Source of the DNA: Pontederia crassipes
Taxonomy: Eukaryota; Streptophyta; Magnoliopsida; Commelinales; Pontederiaceae
Assembly (NCBI GenBank): GCA_030549335.1
Contig: CM060198.1
Span: 54,631,995 to 54,695,994, forward strand
DNA: 64,000 bases
Reading direction: 5' to 3'
Below the pieces are notes generated by a model. That model was not told where the DNA came from, did not search any database, and worked only from the letters and a program-made list of their open reading frames with translations. The position numbers and the translations under genes are program-made. The first letter of the stretch is position 1. The number at the start of each line of letters is the position of its first letter. This document shows, one piece after another, positions 38,204-48,385 of the stretch.

Positions 38204-39054
38204 AGATCACAATTCTTAGATGTACATTCTTGTTTTCTTTTTTCTCTTTAGCAAAATATGATTATAGGTTCTTACAATAACATGGACTTTACTCACTAAT
38301 CTGCATCCTTCCATATTGTGTAATTATTGGCCAAATAACAATGGAAACTTATTCCGTCCTCGATGATGCTTCAAGAGGACCCTGAGCCGGTTACAATTGG
38401 AATAACTTTTAGATCTTGATACTAATGTTGTTAATATCGCGAGTTAAACTTTTAAAATCTTAAGAGTTTGAAAGTTTACGGTGCGAAATATCGAGTCAAT
38501 TTTTTTTATCAAAATCAGAAATAAAAGTAAACACGGATCGACTCACGAATTAACTCTTTAAAATCGTTAAACTCGATTGATTCGTGCGAGTCTACTCGTA
38601 GAATTTTAAAGTCTATGTTCCAAGTGCAAAAATGATGAAATAAACTTACATTTAAAGGTATTAATTAATAAAGATAATTTTGACAGCTTCTCTCCAAAAT
38701 ATTATTCATATCTTAGTAATTGGATCTCTTCATTTCTCTAATCACAAAAATATTGTTTGTCTTGAGAAATTGATTTGGCCGCAACTAATTCGACCTTATA
38801 ATTGTTTCATCCTTTGTCTCACTACAACTAATTCTGCATTATAATTGCTTATTGTATTAATTCAGCCTGCTCTTATCAATGGTAATCTTGAGATCGGATT
38901 TTATCCTTTTATATCTTTGTTTTTATAAATCTTACTTTAGTTGTTATGACTTATAATTTCTTAGATTTTTTTTCTTTTGCATTTACCGAGCTTTATCTTC
39001 AAAATTGTCCCATAGTTAAACTTATTAAATTTTTTTGATAAGATAGGTAAAACC

Positions 39055-39883
39055 CAATGTTTTGAAAATCGATTCGGACCGTCCGGTTCAACCGATCCGA
39101 TCGGATTTCAAATTTGCTCTGGTTCATCATTAGAACCGAAAATGTTTTAAAAATGGATTGGCTCGGATAAAATAGGAAAAACTGGGTTGAACCAGTAAAT
39201 CTGGTTCAATCCGGTTTTAATTTTTTTTAACAGAGGATATATGGAAAGATTTTAGAGGATATGGAGAGAGAGAATAAGAGTGTAATTAAGGAGAAAGAGA
39301 GAGAACGTGTCACTAGTTAAGGAGGGGATTACCGGGTTCATATTGAGGAGAGGGAGAAAAAAGTGCCACTAATTAAGGAGAGAGAGAGAAAGAGAGAGAT
39401 AGAGCCACTAATCAAGAGGGGGTGATAGTGAGAGACTAAGCCCAATTTAATATATAAAATCTTTCCATATATTTTATGTTAAAAATATGAAAATGAAAAT
39501 TTTTTGAAGAGGAGGAAGAAACAAAAAAAAGGAAAGAATTTAAAATAAAACATAAAAGGAAAGAGGTTAGTGAAAGAAATAAATAAAATGAAAATATATT
39601 ATTAAGAGAATTACAGATAAAAATGAATAAAATATAATTATGATCTTATGTTAAAATTAAATTTAGATGCTTATATATAAAAGTACTATTTAATCTAACA
39701 TCTGGTAATATATAATAAATATTAATTTGATTTAATCATTTTTGTAGTAAGTTATATATTATATTATTCTTAAATAATTATAAATAATATTATTATATAA
39801 AAATCTGGTTCAACCAATTAAAATCTGATTGAAACGGTCAGACCTCAACTCGGTTGGCATTGCCTATCCAATTTTAAAACATT
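39055..39883. mobile_element. Mutator-like non-autonomous element, CAATGTTTT family, copy 1
   Basis: This 829-bp insertion is flanked by a perfect 9-bp duplication, GGTAAAACC, at 39046-39054 and 39884-39892. The ends are CAATGTTTTGAAAATC and, inverted, AATGTTTTAAAATTGG. Just inside are GGTTCAACCGATCCGATCGG-type words and their inverted partners, and the middle is AT-rich. It is related to the element at 53812-54764: both carry CAAATAATATTATTATATAA before the right end. No coding frame. It inserted into unit 1 of the duplication. Confidence 0.9.
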
Positions 39884-40635
39884 GGTAAAACCACAATTTA
39901 GAATATTTGTTCTTTTATTTCATAATACATATCTTCGTAATACGAACTTCACTTATTTGTTAGCTCAAATAGTTTTATTTTCAAAAGATAATTATTATCA
40001 TCTATTTCACAAAAATCACATATTTTATAATAGAACATATAGTTGAAATTGCTAAAATTTATTAGTTGTCAATTTTTTTGTTATATTCTCATTCTTGTCT
40101 ACTTGGACAATACCATACACTATAATATTATTAACAAATAAATTTAACATGCCCAGGTGGATATCGGGCCCTCGAGTGGGTATAAAAAAAAATTAACATG
40201 CCAACCATGATTAATTATTATATAGCATAAGTGTAAAATGTAGTAATATCATTTGTAATATTATACTTATTTTTTGATTAAATATATTTGGGACATAGAC
40301 TCTATAGTTTTATGATACAAATTCACGATACGAGATTAGAGGATACAAAACAAATTTAGTTAGACTTGCGATATTGATAACTTTGCTTGATGCACTAATG
40401 GAAGGGCTAAATTATACGATTAGTCTCATAACTTTGAGTCATTTTTAAATCGGTCGTCCAATTTTTATTTGTTACCAGAACGTCCCTATTTTTTGCACGA
40501 TTAGTCCTTTTGACCTGTGATAGTGAACTTTTCGATTACCTTCCCTACGTGGCCGCTACATCTCTTTCATCCATGTCATTAAAAAATAATAAAAATATAT
40601 AATGAACTAATATTAAAAAAAAATAAAAAATGAAA

Positions 40636-40870
40636 AGGGGCCAACATCCCCCTTCTCCATTGGCGCTTGGGGGGCACCCCCTCTCCATAGACATTGGGCA
40701 AGGGGCGATCATCCACTGGAGAAGCAAAAAAAGGGGGGCCGACGCCCCCTTTCTCCCTTCGCCGGTAGCGAGGGAGAAAAGGGGGGCAACGGCCCCCTCG
40801 CGTCTTCCTCGCTGCATGCGAGGAAGTCGCGAGGGGGGCCGACGCCCCCCCTTTGCGAGCTCGTTCGTCG
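40636..40870. repeat. GC-rich hairpin modules, left block
   Basis: A short array of self-complementary modules. CCCCCTTTCTCCCTTCGCCG is followed after a few bases by CGAGGGAGAAAAGGGGGG. The next module pairs CCTCGCGTCTTCCTCG with CGAGGAAGTCGCGAGG. Modules related to these fill the right block at 41490-42190. Confidence 0.85.
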
Positions 40871-40871
40871 A

Positions 40872-41056
40872 TAGGGATGACAATATTCTCCACCCTCTGC
40901 GGGGCCCCGTGGGGAATTCTCGATCGGGTCTCGAACTCGGAAAATTTTTTTCCTGCGGGGTTGGGGATGGAGAAAAATTATTTCCGAACCCTCTTTCGGG
41001 GATCGGGGCGGGGGATGTTGTCCCCGCCCTGCGGGGCCCCGAATTTACACATCCTA
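40872..41056. mobile_element. Nested small TIR element with TAGGGATGACAAT-type ends
   Basis: About 185 bp, starting TAGGGATGACAATATTC and ending ACACATCCTA. GCGGGGCCCCG-rich segments lie inverted near both ends. Elements with this terminus are widespread in plants and often belong to hAT. No clear target duplication was seen, so the limits are tentative. Confidence 0.5.
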
Positions 41057-41081
41057 AAGAATAAGTGAGTGTACAAAAATA

Positions 41082-41132
41082 GTCCCACATTGATAGCAGT
41101 AGCAAAGTGAGAGTAAATAGACAAGTATAAAT
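41082..41132 (+). promoter_or_regulatory. snRNA-type promoter motifs (USE plus TATA) inside the Mutator-like element
   Basis: GTCCCACATTG (41082-41092) is one base from the plant upstream sequence element RTCCCACATCG of U-snRNA genes. TATAAAT follows at 41126-41132, 33 bases after it. That spacing is the one used by RNA polymerase II snRNA promoters in plants. No U1, U2, U4, U5 or U6 sequence follows. It may be chance, or a repeat-borne promoter. Confidence 0.35.
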
Positions 41133-41489
41133 GAAGGACGAGACTAATGGGACAATATTAAATATTTATGGAGAAAGACCATCTTTAGATATTTTTCAAA
41201 TTTATAATAATAATTTTTATCAAATTATCTCTTAGTAAAAATAAAATTTTTTGACTAAATAAAAAAACGCAATTCAACCTAATTTTTTTCGATTTTGATC
41301 GATTTTTTATTGATTCGATTCGGTTCAATCTGGTCCAAACTATGATCCGGCAGCGCAGTTCGAGGTCCCGCAAGGGTTCGGCGAGAATCAGGACGGGGGA
41401 TAAAATTTCCCCCGGACCGGAGATTCGGATGGGGGCGAGGGCCAGGCGACGAGGTCGGGGCGAGGGGAGTGTCCTCCGCCCCGAACAGG

Positions 41490-42190
41490 ATCGGGTGCCA
41501 CTCATACTCATCGACGAGCTCGCAGAGCGGGGAGTCGCCCCCCTTTTCTTCCTCGCAAGACGCGAGGAGGGTCGACGCCCCCTTTCTCCTTTCTCTGATC
41601 ACGAGGGAGAAAGGGGGGTGGGGTGCCGGCGAGGAAGATGTGAGGGGGCCGGCGGCCCTCTTTCTCCCTTCGCCGATCGCGAGGGAGAAACAAGGGGAAC
41701 CGGCCCCCTCGCGTCTCCCTCATTGCGCACGAGAAAGTCACGAGGGAGAAACAGGGGGTCCGACGGCCCTCGTTTCTTTCTCGCTGCGGGGTGAGGAAGA
41801 TGAGAGGGGAGTCGGAGCCCCCCTTTCCCCTTTCGCCGGCCGCGACAGAGAAAGGGGGCACCAACCCTCCTTTTTTGCTTCGTTAACCTGGAAGCAAAAA
41901 AGGGAGGCCAGCACCCCCCTTTCTCCCTTTGCCGATCGCGAGGGAGAAAAGGGGGGCGCCAGCCCCCCTTGCGTCTTCCTCACCGCGCGCGAGGTGGAAG
42001 TCAGCCCCCTTGTTTCTTCCTTGCCGCGTGGCGAGGAAGACGCGAGGGGGACCGGCACCCCCCTTTCCTCCTTTGCCGGCTGCGACGGGGAAAGGAGGGC
42101 GCCCCCCTCTTCTTTGTCGGTCGCGAGGGAGAAAGGGGGGCACCGACCCCCTTTTCTGCTTCGTTGGAGTCGACGAAGGGGGACGAGCAT
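41490..42190. repeat. GC-rich hairpin module array, right block
   Basis: At least six related modules repeat at irregular spacing of about 80-150 bp. One type has arms like CCCTTTCTCCCTT and AAGGGAGAAAGGG around GCCGATCGCGAGG. Another has arms CGCGTCTTCCTC and GAGGAAGACGCG. A third ends in TTTTTGCTTCGTT and its inverted partner AACCTGGAAGCAAAAAAG. Arms vary by small changes, so the array is old or fast-evolving. Composition is unlike anything else in the window. Confidence 0.85.
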
Positions 42191-42917
42191 CCCATGTCCA
42201 GATCAACATTTTTTTTTATTTTTATTTTTAATATTAATTTTGTTATATATTATTATTATTTTATTTTTTATGACGTGGATGAAAGAAAAATAATTTACGT
42301 GACGATTACGTAAAAAAGGTAATCGAAAAACTCACTATCATCAGTCAAGAGAATTAATCGTGCAAGAAAATCAAAGATGATGGACGTTCTGATTACAAAT
42401 TGAAGTTGGAAGATCGATTTAAAAATGACTCAAAATTAGGGGGATTAATAGTATAATTTACCCCTAATGGAAGATGCCTAGAATATGAACATAGCTACCA
42501 AGAATTACATGAAGTAAAGACGAATTTGATTGCAACAAGCTTTGCAGTGGATGCCTTATACTTCAGGATGTCTCTAAGGTAGTAATTATAATCTTCAATG
42601 ATTTTCATATTTTTTTCCACAACACTTTTTTAAAAAACTTAAGACCAGCGATTTAACGTCGTGAGCCGCAAAAAAGAAAAAAAAAGAAAGATTAAGTCGA
42701 AAACTATTCATAATGATGTCATCAGATGCAGTGGCTTAATACGAACAGCATTATTATTCAAACTTGATACGAACCAAATGACCATATAAGTGATGTCATC
42801 AGATGCAGTGACTTAAGTCGAAAACTATATCTTGGATTCGCATCCTTGGTTTGGTGGAAGAGGTTCCTGTCAACTACAAGAAATTCTTTCCCCACAGCAT
42901 AGCATTTCAGACGTGGA

Positions 42918-45900
42918 TCAAAATTTATTCATAATGCACGTCCGAACATAAAATTGATAGTTGTGAAAATATTGAAAATTAAGAATTGGAATATGATTTA
43001 GTATGATTTTTAATAAATTTAAATTCACCCGCTGAAATTAAGCCCCACTAAAAAAAATCGTAGAGGTCGTGAAGTTCATTTTTTATTTATATAATTAATA
43101 CATACGTTATTAATTCTTTTATTATAGATATAATAATTTTTGTATAAAATTTCATCACATTATCAAGCTTTATTAATAACTTTAAAATTTTAGTGATATA
43201 TTTTATATTCAATATAAAATTAAATATTGTTATATTAATTTTAATTTATTATATATATTTTAAAATATAATTATATAAAAGTATGACTAAAAAAAGTCAT
43301 TCGAAAAAATTGACCCGTTAGAAGGTGATTTTTATTTTTTCAAAATAGATTTGAAATGATTTTTATAATTTTAAAAATTATTTTAGACAAAAAATTTGAT
43401 CCCATTCGAACTACTTTCAGAATTCATCCTTATTTCATATTTCTATTATATATATATGTATAATTAATTTTTTTATTAAAAACAAAAATACCAGTAAATA
43501 CGTTTCAATGATTGATGACAGATGTCTTGGACATGATTCGTTCATCCTTTTGATGACGTTTGCGTTTGCGTTAGAAAAAGTAAACCGTGCCGCCACTGTG
43601 TCAACACCGACGAAGTCAAACCCAGTTTTACTCCGCACCCTTTAAAAGCCAAAGGGAGCCCTGCGACGATTTCTACAAGCGCCACAGAAAAAAAAAAAAA
43701 GGTAACTCCATTCGTGCGCCTTCGCCTTCTTCCAAGTTCTGCTCCAGGGGACAAGTTACAGCTAACGATCCCTGAGATATTAGGGAGAGAGAGAGAGAGA
43801 GAGAAAGATAGAGTTCTTGGTAACTATGGATCACTTGAAAGAGGTCCAGATCGCCGAGTTCCAAGAAGCCTTCTGCCCGGTCGACAATGGTGGAGATGGT
43901 CAGTAGATGGTTGCTGTTCTTGATCTGTTCACAGCTCCCCCCGTTTCTTTTCTTCTTTCTAACTTCTCTCTCTTCCTCTCCTCCTCCCTCCACTGTCAGC
44001 TGAACCAACATAAATTGCAGCACATATAACAGTGTTTTGATTCCTTTAGAATAATGCCACACAGTAAAGTTATGCTATCACATTCATCATTCAATAAATA
44101 CTCGATGATTTTTGGCAACTAAATGCACACGTAAAAATATATCGAACTTGTAGTACTACGAGAAAAATGAAACACGAGCACTGTAGTTAATTTAATGTCA
44201 GTCTTAGTTAGTGGTTTGGATTAATAGTAGTGAAAAGATGAATTTGTCAAAGTCCAAGTTTCCTTGCTACTTTTAAAAGTTCCCCTAAGCGATTCCTGTT
44301 GCTGTGCTGTCCAATTCCAAAACTTTTTATGCTCTGTTGACGACTGTGACATTTCCATTTCGACTGAGGACCATTTCCAACTTTTGCAGGATGGATTACG
44401 TTGAAAGAACTAGCCGCAGTCATCAGATCTCTCGGTCAGAACCCAACTGAGGAAAGGCTGCTGAGAATGATGAATCAAGTCGGTGCAGATGGCAGCGAGG
44501 CCACAGAATTCAGAGAGTTCTTGAGTCTGATGGAACAGAAAATTAAGGTAAAATAAGACCTTTTGCTTACAAATTTTTTAGAGTTCCCTCGATTTCAACA
44601 TGTTCAGTATGTGTAGAACAGTTGATCATCTGGTTTTCTCCCTACTTGCAGGAGACTGATGCAGAGGAGGAGCTAAAAGAAGCTTTCAAGGTGTTTGACA
44701 AGGATCAAAATGGCTATATCTCAGATAGTGAGGTCAGTCCTATTGCAGCACACAGTAGTTTCAAGTTTTGTGGAAGATTCTTATTTAAACCGTGTTCAAC
44801 TAATGTAATTGTTCAAGCAGACAAAAAGAAGCTCAATCTACATTAACATTCACAAGAAACTTCAGATCCTTTTTACTATTTATGCCTTCTTTTATTTTGG
44901 ATTAAATTCTTATCATGTTTTGAACATTTCGTGTGTATACAGCTGCGGAACGTGATGATCAGTCTAGGTGAAAGGTTAACTGATCAAGAGGTGGAACAGA
45001 TGATAATGGTTGCAGATTATGATGGCGATGGACTAGTGAACTATGACGATTTCGTGCGGACGATGATGAGCGCCAAAATTTCCTGTTTTTTTACCCTTTA
45101 GAGATCACAATTCTTGATGTACATTCTTATTTTCTTTTTTCTCTTTAGCAAAATATGATTATAGGTTCTTACAATAACATGGACTTCACTAATCTGCACC
45201 CTTCCATATTGTGTAATTATTGGCCAAATAACAATGAAAACTTATTCTGTCCTCCATGATGCTTCAAGAGGACCCTGAGCCGGTTACAATCGGAATAACT
45301 TTTAGATCTTGATGCCAATGCTATTAATATCGTGAGTCAAACTTTTAAAATCGTAAGAGTTTAAAAGTTTATGGTGCAAAATATCGAGTCAATTCTTATC
45401 ATAATCGGAAATAGAAGTAAACATGAATCGACTCACGAATTAACTCTTTAAAGTCGTTAAACTCGATCGTAAAATTTTAAATAATTGCTTCATCTGTCTC
45501 ACTACAACCAATTCTGCGTTATAATTGCTTATTGTATTAATTCACCCTCTTGTGATAATCACTATCTCACTACCATCAACCTGCTCTTATCAATGATAAT
45601 CTCGAGATCGGATTTTATCTTTTTATATCTTACTATGTTTTCATAAATCTTACTTTAGTTGTTATGACTTATAATTTCTTAGTTTTTTTGCTTTTGCATT
45701 TACCGAGCTTTACCTTCAAAATTGTCCTATAATTGAACTTATAACTTCACGATAGGAGATTACGGGACACAAAACGAGTTTAGTTATACTTGCGATATTG
45801 ATAACCTTGCTTGATGCACTAATAGATGCCTAGAATATGAACATAACTACCAAGAATTACACAAAGTAAACATGAATTTGATTGCAGCAAGCTTTGTAGT

Positions 45901-46223
45901 GGATGCCTTATACTTCAGGATGTTTCTAAGGTAGTAATTATATATAATCTTCAATGTTTTTCCTATTTTTTTCACAACACTTCTTTAAAAACCTTAAGAC
46001 CAGCGATTTAACGTCGTGAGCCGCAAAAAAAGGAAAAAAAAAAGAAAGAATTATGGATTCAGCATTATTCAAACTTGATACGAACCAAATGATCATATAA
46101 CTGATGTCATCAGATGCAGTGGCTTAAGTTCAAAACCATATCTTGGATTCGCATCCTTGTTAGGTGGAAGAGGTTCCTGTCAACTACAAGAAATTCTTTC
46201 CCCACAGCATAGCATTTCAGACG
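42918..46223 (+). repeat. Tandem segmental duplication, unit 2
   Basis: Second copy of the unit that begins at about 35893. It lacks both transposons found in unit 1 and has lost some non-coding parts, for example about 70 bases of intron 1 and the segment where the first transposon sits in unit 1. Exons are almost unchanged, while flanks show scattered substitutions and small gaps. Confidence 0.9.
43826..45101 (+). CDS. Calmodulin-like protein (CML8/CML11 type), copy B
   Basis: Tandem partner of the gene at 36852-38203, with the same 156-aa structure in exons 43826-43898, 44390-44547, 44652-44732 and 44943-45101. By my reading the two proteins differ at one residue: Leu130 of copy A is Tyr here, the second position of the EF4 loop ([12 protein letters not shown]). 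The degenerate EF2 and the Cys/Phe C-terminus are shared, so these changes predate the duplication. The promoter is also shared, including the TTTAAAA box region at about 43641 and the TGACG word, which suggests similar expression. Intron 1 is shorter than in copy A. All splice sites are intact, so both copies look functional. Confidence 0.9.
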
Positions 46224-46452
46224 ACCAAGCATGCTGTGAAAGTTGATGGTGCGACAGATGTTGCATAAAGAGTTAACAAAAAAATATCCAGCAGATCTGC
46301 CCAATAGTCAAAATAGGGATTGGAAAGCATAAAAGTGGGTGGCAGACTTTGTCCAATTCTACTTGTCAAATTGCTGGATCAGGTTAGGAAGCAGAGTGGG
46401 ATTCTGGATATCTGGGACGAATCTTCCAAAACACAAATTCCGTATTGTTTCA

Positions 46453-46492
<40 letters not shown>

Positions 46493-48380
46493 ACGGCTGA
46501 AGAGTGATAGAAGTTGGACTTGCAACTTTGAACACCCAACAGAGCTGCTTCTGTCATGTTTTGAATGTGCGAACTCAAGGCAGGAAATTATTTTGTTCCT
46601 ACTATTTCTTTGCCTCTAATGCAACATGCGATCAGAACTTCTAATCTTATATTAAGATTGAGTTTTGAGGTACTTTTGAATGATGATATCTTATTAAGAT
46701 TGTGTTTTGAGGTGCTTTTGAATGATGACCAAGAACCAGATGGGGAGTTCGGGTTGAATAGAACTACTCTCTTGGGAGAGCAGATGCGTTCAACATTCTT
46801 TTAACAATGTGGCTTGTTTTCTGTGATAGAATGGTAATCAGATTGAATGAAGATAACAACTTGGAATGCAAAGCCCGCAATTGGAGAATAATTCAACCTA
46901 TTTTGCTTTCTGTATGAAGCATTCCATCACTGATACAAAGGAGGCAGTAGAAGTGAACGGAGAAAAAAAAATTCAATCTTTATGTGCATCGACATCCCAA
47001 AAGAAATTTACAATAGAAAGAACAACCTGGGGTAACCTTTGGCATCCGATACAATGAAAAATCTCAATTGTTCCTGAGACCAAGAAAGAAAGGAAAAAGT
47101 ACAAATCAGTAATCTTGTTTAAATTTCTCAAACTGAAAGCTTACCAATTGAAAAGGGGAAAAAACTGCAAAAGTAGATTTTTTTTTCTCCTTTGTTAGCC
47201 GATCGCAGTTGTTTGCTGATCATAGAAACACCCTGTTCTTGATACATGAGACCCAAAATGAGGTTTTGAATCCTTACCTGAATCAGGGATACCTGTCAGC
47301 TAACCATCTCCTGTTGTTGGTTGGTGCAAGGGCATCTTTCTTCTTCTGGATGCTTTTGGAACTCTACTAGAGAACACATGTCACAGATCTGAAAGAATCA
47401 ATCTTCCGGCTTTGTATGCTTCTTGGCGGGTTTGTTTCGTGTTCCCTGGTGCCACCATTTGGTAACACAAATGTTGTTGACAGATGAGTACGCAAAACAT
47501 TCCACATCCGCTCAGAGCAGGAGAGTGAGAGAAATCTCCCTTTCTCTTCCTGCACACTTTCCTTTTCTGTTTCTCCCCTCTCCCTCTCCCGCCCTTTCTC
47601 TTTCTCTCCCTCTCCCCTTCTGTTTCCTCTCTCTCTCTCTGGCTCTCTCTCTCTCTCCCTCTCCGTCTCTGGCCCTTTCTCTTTCTCTCCCTCTCCCTAC
47701 TCTCTTCGTGCATCGGAGTAGTTCTCTCTGTTTTTTTTTCCACGATCCCCTGGTTCTCTCTGCTCGTGGACAGGGGTACTTGAAATGTTTATTATTGTGT
47801 TAATGTTTATAGATTAATAATGAAATTATTCATTGATGTGTTAATTGCTATGATTATTATCAATTTATTGATGTGATAATTTTTAATGAATTAACTATGT
47901 TGATGTGTCAAGTTTGCTGTTATTCTGTTATTATTACAATTTATTAATGTGTTAATTTTTCATGAATTAATATTTTTCATATATATATAATTAAATAGGC
48001 ATTAATAATATCATGAATTGATGTTAAAGATAGAAATTTACACATGTGATATTGCATTTTGTACTTTAAATTCAAAGAAAATTTGTATCTCATCATGTAT
48101 ATTATGGGTTTATATATGTTTTTATATATCAATATATACATATAATAAAAATTCGATAGAATCGACTCTGTCGTGTTACATGTTCATGATTTACGTATTT
48201 TCTGACTCTTCATGTCTAAGTCTGCTTTACGTGTTTGACAACTATGCTTCTACCATGGATATGGAGGCACATGTTTCATCTGTGCCATACAAGGCCCTCT
48301 GCATTTGGCTTCCGTTGAAGCTCTGAAAAGAAATAATTTGCAACAATGATTTAGCTAAATGATGTTAAATGTCAAATCCT
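46224..48380. other. Intergenic DNA downstream of the duplication
   Basis: No gene is supported. A (GA)n tract lies at about 46455-46487. At 46645-46730 a segment of about 42 bases (TTATTAAGATTGTGTTTTGA) is present twice in tandem. At 47515-47760 the + strand is very CT-rich, with CTCTCT runs, and yields spurious frames on both strands. From 47800 it is AT-rich with internal TTAATG/ATGTGTTAAT repeats. Confidence 0.55.
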
Positions 48381-48385
48381 TTAAT

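Larger units (their letters stand above)
40405..42463. mobile_element. 2.1-kb Mutator-like TIR element with a GC-rich hairpin interior
   Basis: Inverted ends GGCTAAATTATAC and GGGTAAATTATAC extend inward for some 90 bases with good similarity (GAGTCATTTTTAAATCG near both). A perfect 10-bp direct repeat, CTAATGGAAG, brackets it (40395-40404, 42464-42473). The other duplication unit keeps the uninterrupted site at about 45820, with three bases fewer. The interior is made of GC-rich hairpin modules at about 40636-40870 and 41490-42190, separated by a nested TIR element (40872-41056), an AT-rich part and more GC-rich DNA. Frames occur in all six directions here because of the repeats and are not genes. 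Confidence 0.88.
35893..42912 (+). repeat. Tandem segmental duplication, unit 1
   Basis: Unit 1 of a head-to-tail duplication whose second unit is 42918-46223. Shared landmarks run from GATCAAAATTTATT (35897 and 42918) through promoter, all four exons, introns and 3' flank of the calmodulin-like gene. They continue to a terminal segment ending at AGCATTTCAGAC (about 42912 and 46223). Unit 1 is longer mainly because of two later insertions, at 39055-39883 and 40405-42463. At the second one, unit 2 keeps the uninterrupted sequence (about 45820). GATCAAAATTTATT occurs at both left edges and may mark the breakpoint. Confidence 0.9.

Noticed and set aside
40545..42313. Many overlapping open frames of 60-274 codons on both strands
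   Set aside because: They arise from GC-rich, stop-poor hairpin modules inside a transposon. Six-frame openness and repetitive Arg/Gly/Pro/Ser translations show composition bias, not coding.
47381..47803. Frames rich in Arg/Glu (minus) and Ser/Leu/Pro (plus)
   Set aside because: They come from a CT-rich low-complexity stretch; no domain, splice context or start context supports them.
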